DNA of 43,031 nt, taken from assembly GCA_023145375.1 (NCBI GenBank), contig JAGLDY010000006.1:1-43031 (forward strand), in the 5' to 3' direction. Under the pieces are notes generated by a model. That model was not told the origin of the DNA and made no database searches. It was given only the letters and a program-made list of their open reading frames with translations. This document shows positions 1-7,628 of this stretch, in pieces. The translations under genes and the position numbers were made by a program. Origin of the DNA: Candidatus Sabulitectum sp. Lineage in GTDB: Bacteria; Fermentibacterota; Fermentibacteria; Fermentibacterales; JCC-6. Position 1 is the first letter of the stretch. Every line of letters begins with the position of its first letter.

Positions 1-341
1 TAGCCATAACCGAAAGGAATGTTCAACTGTCCACCGGTAAGTGTGAAGTTCTCGGTGAAGTGAAGGTTGAGGTAAGCATAGCATACGCTGAAGTTTGAAG
101 CAGCAGGAGTAGCGATCGTAGCAGCTATCTTGCCATCAACATAATCATTCAGCTTGGGAATCCAGCTCACATAGCTGAAGGTGCTGAAGTTGTTGCTGGG
201 ATTAGCATCTTCCTCACCATACATTGTCCAGCGGAAACTGCCATATCCAGTAAACTTTGTAAGCTCTGATCCACCGCTAACCATGTCACCGGCAAAGGCA
301 ACGAGAGCGAGAACTGCGAGAACAACAAGAGTTCTTTTCAT
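1..341 (-). CDS. porin-like outer membrane beta-barrel protein (partial, N-terminus only)
   Basis: The gene reads leftward out of the window; about 113 N-terminal residues are visible. It starts at ATG 341 behind a GGAGGGG Shine-Dalgarno. The first ~18 residues (MKRTLVVLAVLALVAFAG) form a classic signal peptide. The mature part is rich in Tyr, Phe, Asn and Gly in short alternating stretches and ends, where it leaves the window, in a GGQLNIPFGYG-type stretch like that of phosphate-selective (OprO/OprP-like) porins. Substrate cannot be deduced. It is divergent from the prepilin peptidase gene, with a TATAAT box in between. Confidence 0.6.
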   Translation of the reverse strand, partial: MKRTLVVLAVLALVAFAGDMVSGGSELTKFTGYGSFRWTMYGEEDANPSNNFSTFSYVSWIPKLNDYVDGKIAATIATPAASNFSVCYAYLNLHFTENFTLTGGQLNIPFGYG

Positions 342-391
342 TTAATACACCCCTCCAAGGTTAAGACTGGAGAAACCATATCTCACAGTCA

Positions 392-1294
392 GTGTCAGTG
401 TTAATTATACTTACCTTGTACGGAACTGCGCAAGTATCACACGAGGGAAGGTATTGTATCATCAATATTGACAACATTTTCACTGTATTTGCAGGCCTTT
501 TCGGCCTGAGTATCGGCAGTTTCCTAAATGTGGTTGTCTGGCGTGTTCCCCTGGGCAGATCCATTGTTTCACCACCCAGTGCGTGTCCGGGATGTGGTAA
601 GGAAATTGAGCCTGTTGACAACATTCCAGTGGTGAGCTACCTGCTTCTCCGGGGAAAGTGCAGGAACTGCTCAATGAAGATCTCAGTTAAGTACCCAATC
701 ACTGAACTTGTGACAGGGATCCTATTTACACTTGCTGCGTTGCACACAGGCTACTCGCTGCCTTTTATCAGTTACGCAGTACTCATAGCTCTCATGGTTG
801 TTGTTGTAAGAACTGACCTGGAGCAGTTCATCATTCTTGATGAGGTAAGTGTCGGAGGGGCAGTTGCCGGAATTCTTCTTGCTCTGCTGCCAGGGGGACT
901 GGGAATACTGACCTCACTTATTACAGCCGTTGCAGGGGCTTTGTTCTTTCTTCTGATAAGAGCAGGTGCCTCCATCTATCTGAAGAAAAAGAACATTCGT
1001 ACTGAGGCTCCTGAAGGGTTCGAGGACGAAGAAGAGGAATTTCAGGGCGGAATGGGCTGGGGTGATATTAAGCTTGCAGCCTGCATCGGTGCATTCCTGG
1101 GACCAGCCTCAACTGTTATAGCATTTTTTGCAGCTTTTATCCTTGGAGCGATCTCAGGTGGTGCAATGATGGTATTCGGCGGTAAAAAACGGAATACACC
1201 AATACCCTTCGGCCCGTTCATGGCTGTGGGAGCAGCACTGGCTCTCTTCTACGGAGAACCCCTCTGGAATGTCTACATGAACCTTCTTGGTTAA
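392..1294 (+). CDS. pilD: prepilin leader peptidase / N-methyltransferase (peptidase A24, PilD-type)
   Basis: An integral membrane aspartyl peptidase that cleaves and N-methylates type IV pilin or type II secretion pseudopilins. Domain order: N-terminal GLSIGSFLNVV segment; cytoplasmic zinc loop with two CxxC pairs (C65/C68 and C90/C93); then hydrophobic segments carrying the two catalytic Asp residues, D142 (RTDLEQF) and D225 in GMGWGD, the family signature. At 300 aa it is slightly long because of an acidic loop (residues ~209-217). Coordinates use GTG 392, the first canonical start, but it has no good ribosome site; homologues start only 10-15 residues before FGLSIGSF, which fits an unusual start at ATC 458/461 behind AGGGAAGG. 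Convergent with the next gene, only 6 nt apart. No pilin genes are seen here. Confidence 0.88.
   Translation: MSVLIILTLYGTAQVSHEGRYCIINIDNIFTVFAGLFGLSIGSFLNVVVWRVPLGRSIVSPPSACPGCGKEIEPVDNIPVVSYLLLRGKCRNCSMKISVKYPITELVTGILFTLAALHTGYSLPFISYAVLIALMVVVVRTDLEQFIILDEVSVGGAVAGILLALLPGGLGILTSLITAVAGALFFLLIRAGASIYLKKKNIRTEAPEGFEDEEEEFQGGMGWGDIKLAACIGAFLGPASTVIAFFAAFILGAISGGAMMVFGGKKRNTPIPFGPFMAVGAALALFYGEPLWNVYMNLLG
404..409 (-). promoter_or_regulatory. -10 box (TATAAT) for the partial porin gene
   Basis: Perfect TATAAT on the minus strand, 63 nt upstream of the porin ATG. The best -35 candidates are TGCGCA at 17 nt or TTGCGC at 19 nt spacing, both weak matches. Confidence 0.4.
444..451 (+). promoter_or_regulatory. 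Shine-Dalgarno inside the prepilin peptidase frame
   Basis: AGGGAAGG is the only strong ribosome binding site near the prepilin peptidase gene. The in-frame codons 6-9 nt downstream are ATC (458) and ATC (461), not ATG, GTG or TTG. It suggests translation begins near 458 rather than at GTG 392. Confidence 0.4.
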
Positions 1295-1300
1295 ACTGAC

Positions 1301-2239
1301 TTAACGCTCCAGAACAAAAAGGTCTGAAGTGCAGAGCAGTGCCCTGGTGATCTGGTTGTTTATTGCAATGTCCACAGGGTCACCAAAGCTGCTTATTACC
1401 GCTTCAACAGTGTTGTCCACAGTGTTTACTATTGCAAAGCCATGCCCGGGAACCGTGGCGTAAAAGTACTTGCCGTTACTGGTGACAGCAAGAGCAGTGG
1501 CCGGGTATGGAACACTGAATGTTCTTGAATGCTGACCGGTTCCGCAGTCGATGGCCCAGACCTCGTTCTTGCCGCCTGGGGAAACAAAGACCTCATTCAA
1601 CGGTGTGGAGCACATCCCGTTCACTCCGCCATCCACCGTTGTTTCAGCCGCTGTGGAGAAATCACTGGTTGATATCTTGTAAACCTTGCCGTCGCTGTCG
1701 GCTATGAAGATGTAGTCTCCACCTGTTCCAAGGGCAGCGGCCACCGGATCGGTTGCATCTGTGGGACCAGACTTTGTTATGGTCCAGCCCACGGTCTCCA
1801 CCTTGGCCAGGGTGCCATCGGCACATACAACAAAGATGATTGTGGAAGAAGGGCGGGGCACGATGAAGCTTCCAACCTCCGGAAGAAGAACCTGCCGGTA
1901 TACCGTATAGATATCATTGGAAACCACATAGAGTACAGTGCCACCGATGGCAAGACCGTAGCCGCCTTCAGGGGAGCCAGCCACATCGGCAATGGGCACA
2001 CCAAGTGGAATGCCTTCGCTTGCTGCAATGCCAGACTCGGAATCTATAAAGTACAGATAACTTCCTGCAGCAGTAAGGCCGTCTCCGTCTCCTCCAAGAA
2101 AATCACAGGCGGTGGGAGGTCCACCGGTATACACATCCTGAAGATACGAAAACGGAAATTCGCTGTAGATAGAAGGACCTGCAGGATCACAGCCTGCAAT
2201 GACAAGAGCAAGAATTGTAATTACCATAATTTTTTTCAT
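1301..2239 (-). CDS. YncE-like beta-propeller lipoprotein
   Basis: Begins with a short basic, hydrophobic signal and lipobox (LVIAGC, Cys16), so it is predicted to be lipid-anchored in the envelope. The remaining ~295 residues contain repeated ~40-residue units of the YVTN/YncE type (for example VYTGGPPTA, ITRALLCTSDLFVLER at the end), a propeller built of four-stranded blades. Function is probably binding or scaffolding; no catalytic motif is visible. Last gene of the dinB operon: its ATG follows GGAGGATGA, where the TGA is the stop of the DUF72 gene, so the two are translationally coupled. Confidence 0.65.
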   Translation of the reverse strand: MKKIMVITILALVIAGCDPAGPSIYSEFPFSYLQDVYTGGPPTACDFLGGDGDGLTAAGSYLYFIDSESGIAASEGIPLGVPIADVAGSPEGGYGLAIGGTVLYVVSNDIYTVYRQVLLPEVGSFIVPRPSSTIIFVVCADGTLAKVETVGWTITKSGPTDATDPVAAALGTGGDYIFIADSDGKVYKISTSDFSTAAETTVDGGVNGMCSTPLNEVFVSPGGKNEVWAIDCGTGQHSRTFSVPYPATALAVTSNGKYFYATVPGHGFAIVNTVDNTVEAVISSFGDPVDIAINNQITRALLCTSDLFVLER

Positions 2240-2242
2240 CGG

Positions 2243-3058
2243 TCATCCTCCAAGAAGTCGTTCCATATCTTCGGCATTAAGAGCCGCTTTCCCCATGTGA
2301 CAGTTGTTGAAGAAAACATAGCACCTCTTCACATCCTTTGACAGGCTTCTAAGCTTGTTGGCCCATGTGCTCATTTCCTTATCTGAATAGAGATAGTCGT
2401 ACCTCTCCTGTGTGTTCCCCCACCATTTGTCTGAATTCTTTCCATGCAACCTCAGATATGCGGTTTTCTCTCCGGCAAGCAGGCCGGTGTCCGGAAGTCC
2501 CTGCAAACCGGGAAGGTCAACCGATACAGGGACAAAGCCCAATTCGCGAACCTGCTCCAGTACCTCTTCCGTATACCATTTTTCATGCCTGAATTCTATG
2601 GCTGTTCTTCTGTCTCCAAGGTTGTCACGAAGAGTTCTCAGATAACTGAGTGAGCCCTTTTCAAGAGGAAACGACCAGGGGAACTGCGCAAGGACCATTC
2701 CCATTCTGTCTGAGGCGATGAACGGTGAAAGCATACGGTGGAAAGCTGTCCAGTCGTCTCTGGTTGCATCCCTAGAATGGGTCATTGAGGAATGGAGTTT
2801 CACAGAAAAGGAAAAACCTTCGGGAACGGAAGCCGCCATTCTTCCTGTGGAACTGTCAGATAGTATTCTGTAGTATGTGGAATTGATCTCCACAGAGTTG
2901 AACTTGAGAGCATAGAATTTGAGCCAGTCTTTCCTGGAGATGCGCTGCGGATAGAACACATTGAGCCAGTCCGGAAAGCTGTAGCCTGAGGTTCCCAGGA
3001 ACAGCTTTGCCCCTCCTGCCAGCTGCTTTTCCTCTGCCTTCGTCTCAAACAGATCCAT
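2243..3058 (-). CDS. DUF72 family protein (YecE-like)
   Basis: 271 residues with the family's opening signature GTSGYSFPDW, the FNSVEINSTYYR strand and the C-terminal CYVFFNNCHMGKAALNA region. DUF72 proteins are TIM-barrel-like with xylose-isomerase-type folds; no biochemical role is firmly established. The ATG at 3058 (MDLFETK) is preferred over GTG 3067, because GAGGA lies about 10 nt before the ATG but directly abuts the GTG. It sits 2 nt after the dinB stop. Co-transcription with dinB may point to a DNA-damage link, but this is inference. Confidence 0.85.
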   Translation of the reverse strand: MDLFETKAEEKQLAGGAKLFLGTSGYSFPDWLNVFYPQRISRKDWLKFYALKFNSVEINSTYYRILSDSSTGRMAASVPEGFSFSVKLHSSMTHSRDATRDDWTAFHRMLSPFIASDRMGMVLAQFPWSFPLEKGSLSYLRTLRDNLGDRRTAIEFRHEKWYTEEVLEQVRELGFVPVSVDLPGLQGLPDTGLLAGEKTAYLRLHGKNSDKWWGNTQERYDYLYSDKEMSTWANKLRSLSKDVKRCYVFFNNCHMGKAALNAEDMERLLGG

Positions 3059-3060
3059 GA

Positions 3061-4215
3061 TCAGCACTTCCTCTGAATGTATTCCAGAGACCTGGCGCTT
3101 ACCATGGCCTTGTCGCCGTAGCGGTTCCTGACCCTGTCGGCGGCTCTGTTCAGTTCCACGGTCTTTTCCGGGAAAAAGGAGAGCTGTGCGCTCTCCGACG
3201 GGACAAAATGGCTGATGGATACACCTATGAGGCGGATCGGTTCATCTATGTGCTGTCTTGCCATTTTTTCTGCTGCTTGGAGTATTGTCTGATCCTGGTC
3301 GGTGGGAGAAGCAAGAATCTTCTGCCTTGTTATGCGTTTCATGTTTCGGAGACGGTACTTGAGTGTTACCACGCCACCCAGCCACCCTCCTTCCCTGGCG
3401 CGGTACCCGGTCTTCTGACAGACCATGGCCAGAGCCGGCATGTACTCTTCAGGGAGTGATACATCATGGCTGAATGTGTGTTCGTGCCCCATGGATTTCG
3501 GAGGCTCTCTGTAGCCGAAGAATCGCACCGGTCTGTCATCTATGCCCCTGGCATACCTGTATATTTCTTCCCCTCCGGAGCCCAGAATGGATCTCAGAAC
3601 TCCTCTGGAAAGGGTGCGGAGTCTTCCAATCGTATCAATGCCGAACATTCCCAGCTTCCCGGCAGTGCCGGGACCTATCCCCCAGATAGCTCCCACAGGA
3701 AGGTCGACGATATCATCCGGCATCAACAGCCCTGCCCCCTTTGGTTTATTAAGGTTTGACGCCATCTTCGCCAGCAGCCTGTTGGGACCGCAACCAACAG
3801 TGCACCACAGAGAAGTGGCATCATAGACCGCTTTCTGTATCTCCCGTGCCCTTTTGATGATTCCTCCGGAAGTACCTGTGAGGTCCATAAAGGCTTCATC
3901 TATGCTTGTAGCCTGTACCCTTGGGGTGAATGAAAGAAGCACCTCAAAGACACGATTGCTGTATGTTTTGTAACGGGCAAAACTGCCTGATAGTATCACA
4001 GCATTGGGTACCAGATTCAGAGCCCTGGTCATGGCCATTCCCGCGTGAACTCCGTGCTTCCTGGCCTCATAGGTACATGAGGTTACCACCGAGCGGAAGC
4101 CTGGATCGCCCCCCACAATAACCGGTCTGCCGTGAAGTTCCTCCCTGCCCAGCAGCTCCACCGAAGCGAAGTAGGCATCCATATCAACATGAAGTATCCT
4201 GCGATCAGGCTCCAC
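3061..4215 (-). CDS. dinB: DNA polymerase IV (Y-family translesion polymerase)
   Basis: A 384-residue Y-family polymerase that copies past DNA lesions with low fidelity. Visible: DMDAYFASVE at residues 11-20 with the first metal-binding Asp; YEARKHGVHAGM (steric-gate and fingers region); SIDEAFMDLT at ~104-113 with the catalytic Asp-Glu pair; helix-hairpin-helix thumb around WGIGPGTAGKLG; C-terminal little-finger domain. A QLSFF motif at 344-348 is a plausible beta-clamp binding site. Start is GTG 4215, overlapping the upstream DUF6504-like gene by 11 nt, so translation is probably coupled. Length and motifs indicate an intact enzyme. I found no recognised LexA box at its promoter. Confidence 0.95.
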   Translation of the reverse strand: MEPDRRILHVDMDAYFASVELLGREELHGRPVIVGGDPGFRSVVTSCTYEARKHGVHAGMAMTRALNLVPNAVILSGSFARYKTYSNRVFEVLLSFTPRVQATSIDEAFMDLTGTSGGIIKRAREIQKAVYDATSLWCTVGCGPNRLLAKMASNLNKPKGAGLLMPDDIVDLPVGAIWGIGPGTAGKLGMFGIDTIGRLRTLSRGVLRSILGSGGEEIYRYARGIDDRPVRFFGYREPPKSMGHEHTFSHDVSLPEEYMPALAMVCQKTGYRAREGGWLGGVVTLKYRLRNMKRITRQKILASPTDQDQTILQAAEKMARQHIDEPIRLIGVSISHFVPSESAQLSFFPEKTVELNRAADRVRNRYGDKAMVSARSLEYIQRKC

Positions 4216-4456
4216 TTGAATACTCGCAGTCTATGATCCAGCCCATGGTCTCTGTGTTGAGATGAATCTCGTAGACATCGTCAGCGGATGTGCGAATCAC
4301 GTAGTGGTAGAACTTCACAGTGCCCCGGCGACTCTCCCATGAAGATGATACCCGGACCACATGGTAGACCCGGTTCTGCCAGCGAAATCTGCACGGGGTC
4401 ACACTGCCCCCTGTAAAGTGGCAGATCATCTCTATCCGTTCTCCCAGCTCCTGCAA
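4205..4456 (-). CDS. small DUF6504-like protein upstream of dinB
   Basis: An 83-residue basic protein with the pattern FRWQNRVYHVVRV...W...FYHYVIRT...YEIHL......GWIIDCEY, a small beta-rich fold. This resembles DUF6504, known next to Y-family polymerase genes in Actinobacteria; the similarity is my reading, not a search result. It starts at TTG 4456, supported by GGAGGTG (4461-4467) at 6-nt spacing from the GGAGG core, and overlaps dinB by 11 nt. First gene of the dinB operon. A role as a polymerase accessory or nucleic-acid binding factor is inference from position alone. Confidence 0.7.
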   Translation of the reverse strand: MQELGERIEMICHFTGGSVTPCRFRWQNRVYHVVRVSSSWESRRGTVKFYHYVIRTSADDVYEIHLNTETMGWIIDCEYSSGA

Positions 4457-4486
4457 GATTCACCTCCGGTATCTTTCTCCGAAGGT

Positions 4487-4515
4487 AAAATAGTATACAT
4501 ATGTTTACATGTCAA
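4487..4515 (-). promoter_or_regulatory. sigma-70-type promoter of the dinB operon
   Basis: Minus strand TTGACA (4510-4515), exactly 17 nt, then TATTTT (4487-4492); expected transcript start near 4480, about 25 nt before the TTG start. The spacer is AT-rich and partly palindromic (ACATATGT core), which could bind a regulator. None of the known LexA box types (CTGT-N8-ACAG, GAAC-N4-GTTC) is present. Confidence 0.6.
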
Positions 4516-4520
4516 AAAGA

Positions 4521-4549
4521 TTTAAAGCTGTGAGAACAGCAATCTTTAA
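4521..4549 (-). terminator. possible weak terminator after the glycosyltransferase gene
   Basis: Minus strand GCTGT-TCTC-ACAGC hairpin (4527-4540) flanked by TTAAA/TTTAA arms and followed by TTTAAATCTTTTT. The stem is short and partly overlaps the end of the gene, so the call is tentative. Confidence 0.3.
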
Positions 4550-5274
4550 GAGCTACCGAGTTTAGCCCTCAACCGAAACAGGTCCCTGATCGCTCTGGGA
4601 ACTCTTTTGTGGAGCGCAAGTGGCGTTTCCCTTATCTCTTCCAGCTTGATGGGAAGCTCTCTAATGACAAGACCTGCACGCTGTGCCCTGATGATAAGTT
4701 CGGAGGGGTAAAGATCGGGCTCGTGCCCGCAAAGGGGAAAGATGGATGCCATGGAGGAGCGCTTCATTATCTTCGGACCATGGGTATCGGTTCCCTTGAA
4801 GCCAAGAAGCAGTCTTAAAAGCGATGTCAGTACCCTGGTAGCCGCCCTTCTGAGAAAGGGGCGTTTGTCATTTTTACCTGCAAGAACTTTTGACCCTTGA
4901 ACCATGTCTGTGGAACCTTCAACCATTATATCCAGGCCTGTCAGCCAGAAATCAGTGTCAAGAACGTCCAGGTCATCCACAATAAGAATATCCGCTGAGG
5001 AACTTTCAAGTCCGTTTCTTACAGCATTACCATAGCTGGGCTCCCCCAGGGAAATCACCTTAAATCCCGGATTCTGAATTTTCATGGTATTCAAAATAGA
5101 GATGGTGGCATCGGTTGAACCGTTCTCGACAACTGTTACAGAGAAACCTTCTGGAAGTTGCTTCAGAACAGGTTCAAGCTGGCTTTTCAGTATTGTTTCC
5201 TCGTTGTAAACAGGTATTACCAGATCAACCGTTCCACATTTCTCGATCAGAGGCTGCAACTTATTCAGAAACAC
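4546..5274 (-). CDS. family 2 glycosyltransferase (dolichol-phosphate-mannose-synthase-like)
   Basis: 242 residues with a GT-A Rossmann start DLVIPVYNEE (~17-26), VVENGSTDAT (~49-58) and a metal-binding region ILIVDDLDVLD in place of the usual DADxQ. C-terminal part LRLLLGFKGTDTHGPKIM and SELIIRAQRAG matches polyprenyl-phosphate glycosyltransferases (DPM1/DPG synthase-like). No C-terminal membrane helices, so cytosolic or peripheral. Start GTG 5274 overlaps the tatC stop by 14 nt. Last gene of the gpsA operon. Sugar donor and acceptor are unknown. Confidence 0.82.
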   Translation of the reverse strand: MFLNKLQPLIEKCGTVDLVIPVYNEETILKSQLEPVLKQLPEGFSVTVVENGSTDATISILNTMKIQNPGFKVISLGEPSYGNAVRNGLESSSADILIVDDLDVLDTDFWLTGLDIMVEGSTDMVQGSKVLAGKNDKRPFLRRAATRVLTSLLRLLLGFKGTDTHGPKIMKRSSMASIFPLCGHEPDLYPSELIIRAQRAGLVIRELPIKLEEIRETPLALHKRVPRAIRDLFRLRAKLGSS

Positions 5275-5986
5275 TCTTTGCCTTTCGGGATGCTATTCTG
5301 GCCACCACAAGACTGATCTCAAAAAGAATATACAGAGGAAGTGCGAGCATAACCTGCGTAAGGGGGTCGGGAGGGGTCAGTATGGCTGCCATGATCAGAA
5401 GACCCACAACAATGTGCCTTCTATATTTCGCCAGGGTACCCGGCTCAATAATACCGGTCTTTGTCAGAAACAAAACCGCAAGGGGTAGTTGGAATGCTGA
5501 ACCGAAGATCAACAGAAAAGAGCCGATAAATCCTATGTATGCAGCAACACTCCATGCACCGTGAATGTTTCCCGTCTCAAAACTCTGGAACAGCAGCAGA
5601 GCAGGTTTACGCATTACAAACCAGGCAAAGGCTGCACCGCTTATAAAAAGAAAAGTTCCAGCTATGGTTACGGAGATCACACTCTTTCGCTCTCTCTGAT
5701 AGAGACCTGGTGCTATAAACCTCCACATCTGAAATAGAAGAACTGGTGAAGCCAGAATGATGCCAACCGTTACTGAAAGTCTTAGATGAGCTGTAATGGC
5801 TTCTGCAGGAGCAAGTGCAACCAGTTCACCAGGTGACGAAGATGTTACATAATTGGTTATGTGCCTGCTGAAAAAAAATGCAATCGCTGTAAGAGCAGCA
5901 ACTGTGAATACCATTATGAATATTCTTTTTCTGAATTCCTCAAGGTGATCCCAGAATGATCCCTCTTCAGCGGGCTTTACTGCCAT
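5261..5986 (-). CDS. tatC: Sec-independent protein translocase TatC
   Basis: 241 residues, the expected size, with six predicted membrane segments. The N-terminal HLEEFRKR (14-21) is the TatC signature for twin-arginine signal binding, followed by the periplasmic loop and FQMWRFIAPGLYQRERK. Inner membrane component that recognises folded Tat substrates. No tatA/tatB gene is seen in the window, so the partner must be elsewhere. ATG 5986 lies inside the end of aroB (10-nt overlap) behind GGAAAGAGC. Confidence 0.95.
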   Translation of the reverse strand: MAVKPAEEGSFWDHLEEFRKRIFIMVFTVAALTAIAFFFSRHITNYVTSSSPGELVALAPAEAITAHLRLSVTVGIILASPVLLFQMWRFIAPGLYQRERKSVISVTIAGTFLFISGAAFAWFVMRKPALLLFQSFETGNIHGAWSVAAYIGFIGSFLLIFGSAFQLPLAVLFLTKTGIIEPGTLAKYRRHIVVGLLIMAAILTPPDPLTQVMLALPLYILFEISLVVARIASRKAKSVSE

Positions 5987-6969
5987 GCTCTTTCCAGCAG
6001 TTTCCTTTCGGAGATCGGATCAAGTAGAACCTGCTCACAATCTTCCCACCCACGGGGTATTATCCAGATCCTTCCTGAGCCGGTTGTCTTCTTGTCGCTC
6101 TCAAGATGTTGGAGTATTCCCTGAAGAGTAATGCTGGAAGGAATAGTTGTTTCAATACCGAGACCGGCGGCAACTTCCCTCAATTCAACAGCAAACTCAT
6201 GGTGTTCCCCCATTTCAGCTGCCACGGGAATACCCATGGCCACGGCGGCTCCGTGATCCACTTTAAAACCGCTGAGTGCCTCAATGCAGTGACCCACCGT
6301 ATGCCCCAGATTCAGCAATCGTCTCTCTCCGGTCTCATCAAGATCTTCTGCAACGATTCTGCCCTTAACTCGCAGGCAGGCTTCCACCGCCTGGGAGTAG
6401 TCTTTCTTCAGCAGATATTCTACAATTCGTCTGTCTCCTATCACAGCAGTTTTCAAAGCTTCTGCAAGACCATTGACCATTTCTTCCAGTGGGAGAGTTT
6501 GCAGAAATTCCGGGCACACCACGATCTCTGAAGCCGGGTACACAGTTCCAGCCTGGTTCTTTTCCCCTGCTATGTTAACTGCGGTTTTCCCGCCTAGAGA
6601 AGCATCCACCATGCACAAAAGTGTTGTTGGGACAAGAGTAAGATTCACACCGCGCTTCCATGTGGAAGCGGCAAATGCCCCTGCATCGCAGACAGAACCG
6701 CCACCTATTACAACAACTCTGGAATCTCTCCTCAGTTTGGCCCTGCTCATCTCCAGCCAGAGTTTCTCAAGAATGTCCGGGGTCTTACTACTCTCTCCAC
6801 CGGCAAGCACCACCTCATGCTCACATGACGGCAACCTCTCTCCGTAGATATCCTTTACTTCTGAATCCAGGATCAGAAGGTCCGGAGAAACACCAATGTC
6901 AGTGATCCTGCTTACTGAATGAACAACAGTTGAGCTGTCAGTGCGGGTAAAAGTGAACTCTATATTCAT
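5977..6969 (-). CDS. aroB: 3-dehydroquinate synthase
   Basis: Converts DAHP to 3-dehydroquinate, the second step of the shikimate pathway, using NAD and a divalent metal. Seen: VVVIGGGSVCDAGAFAA (86-102) for NAD; PTTLLCMVDASLGGKTAVN (114-132); GLAEALK with Glu170; LNLGHTVGHCIEA with His223/His227; and VDHGAAVAMG with His239, matching the zinc-site Glu and His. At 330 aa it is a little shorter than the usual ~350. The canonical GGGVxGDxxGF reads GGGSVCDAGAF here. Starts 5 nt after the lipoprotein stop. No other shikimate gene is nearby. Confidence 0.92.
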   Translation of the reverse strand: MNIEFTFTRTDSSTVVHSVSRITDIGVSPDLLILDSEVKDIYGERLPSCEHEVVLAGGESSKTPDILEKLWLEMSRAKLRRDSRVVVIGGGSVCDAGAFAASTWKRGVNLTLVPTTLLCMVDASLGGKTAVNIAGEKNQAGTVYPASEIVVCPEFLQTLPLEEMVNGLAEALKTAVIGDRRIVEYLLKKDYSQAVEACLRVKGRIVAEDLDETGERRLLNLGHTVGHCIEALSGFKVDHGAAVAMGIPVAAEMGEHHEFAVELREVAAGLGIETTIPSSITLQGILQHLESDKKTTGSGRIWIIPRGWEDCEQVLLDPISERKLLERAWQ

Positions 6970-6974
6970 ACGGA

Positions 6975-7628
6975 CTATTCTTCTCCGCCTGTGAATGATG
7001 TCAGAGTGATCAGGCTGTCTGCAGACTGCATCATTACCATGCCAACATCCGGGGCAAGCCAGATGTTACGCACAGACATTGTTGTCTCCGGAGCGAAACC
7101 TGCTGTCTGTATCCAGTTGATAACCATTTCCTCCTGATGGATCCTGTAGCAATCACCCCAGCTACCATCCGGAGAAACCTCCGGACCGGAAATCGTCTGA
7201 TCTCTTATCCAGGTATGGCTTAAAGTAACTCCCTGACTCACAGCCTGAGCACTTACTGAATCCCTGAATGTCATTCCGCTGGCAAGGGGCCACTGATACA
7301 TGGTTACCCATGCCTGGTAGATGGGTACTTCAAATCCGTTGAACAGTACCGTGTGATCTTCATACTTCTCAAGTCTGCCGTCCTCATTGATCCAGTAGTT
7401 ATAGTCTGCTCCTGACTGAAGCCGCCAGCAGGGTCGTTCTCCCACAACAGTCTGATCAATAACGGTAACTATCCTGCTTCCACCGCCTTCAATGGAGTAT
7501 TCCCACGTGGCTCCGGCGGGTGATACAGGGAAGTAATCAGATGAAAGTCTGAAATAGAGAGGGTTGCTCTCGCATCCCAGAGAAAGGATGAAAAGCATTG
7601 AGACAAGTATTGTTACAACTCTTTTCAC
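6975..7628 (-). CDS. uncharacterised lipoprotein
   Basis: 217 residues with a signal peptide ending in a lipobox LSLGC (Cys19). The mature part is beta-rich with many Trp residues (PAGATWEYSIEGG, YNYWINEDGRLEKYE, IRDQTISGPEVSPDG), like the antiparallel-sheet lipoproteins that report on or bind at the outer membrane. No known enzyme motif. It starts at GTG 7628, which overlaps the barrel gene stop (GTGA), behind GGGAGG. The coupling to an outer membrane barrel suggests a barrel/lipoprotein pair; that is inference. Confidence 0.6.
   Translation of the reverse strand: MKRVVTILVSMLFILSLGCESNPLYFRLSSDYFPVSPAGATWEYSIEGGGSRIVTVIDQTVVGERPCWRLQSGADYNYWINEDGRLEKYEDHTVLFNGFEVPIYQAWVTMYQWPLASGMTFRDSVSAQAVSQGVTLSHTWIRDQTISGPEVSPDGSWGDCYRIHQEEMVINWIQTAGFAPETTMSVRNIWLAPDVGMVMMQSADSLITLTSFTGGEE

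Noticed and set aside
4480-4520. LexA box in the dinB promoter
   Set aside because: The AT-rich palindromic stretch does not match any known SOS box type; only the -35/-10 pair is convincing.
5115-5564. 149-residue plus-strand frame over tatC and the glycosyltransferase
   Set aside because: Antisense to two well-supported genes and without family features.
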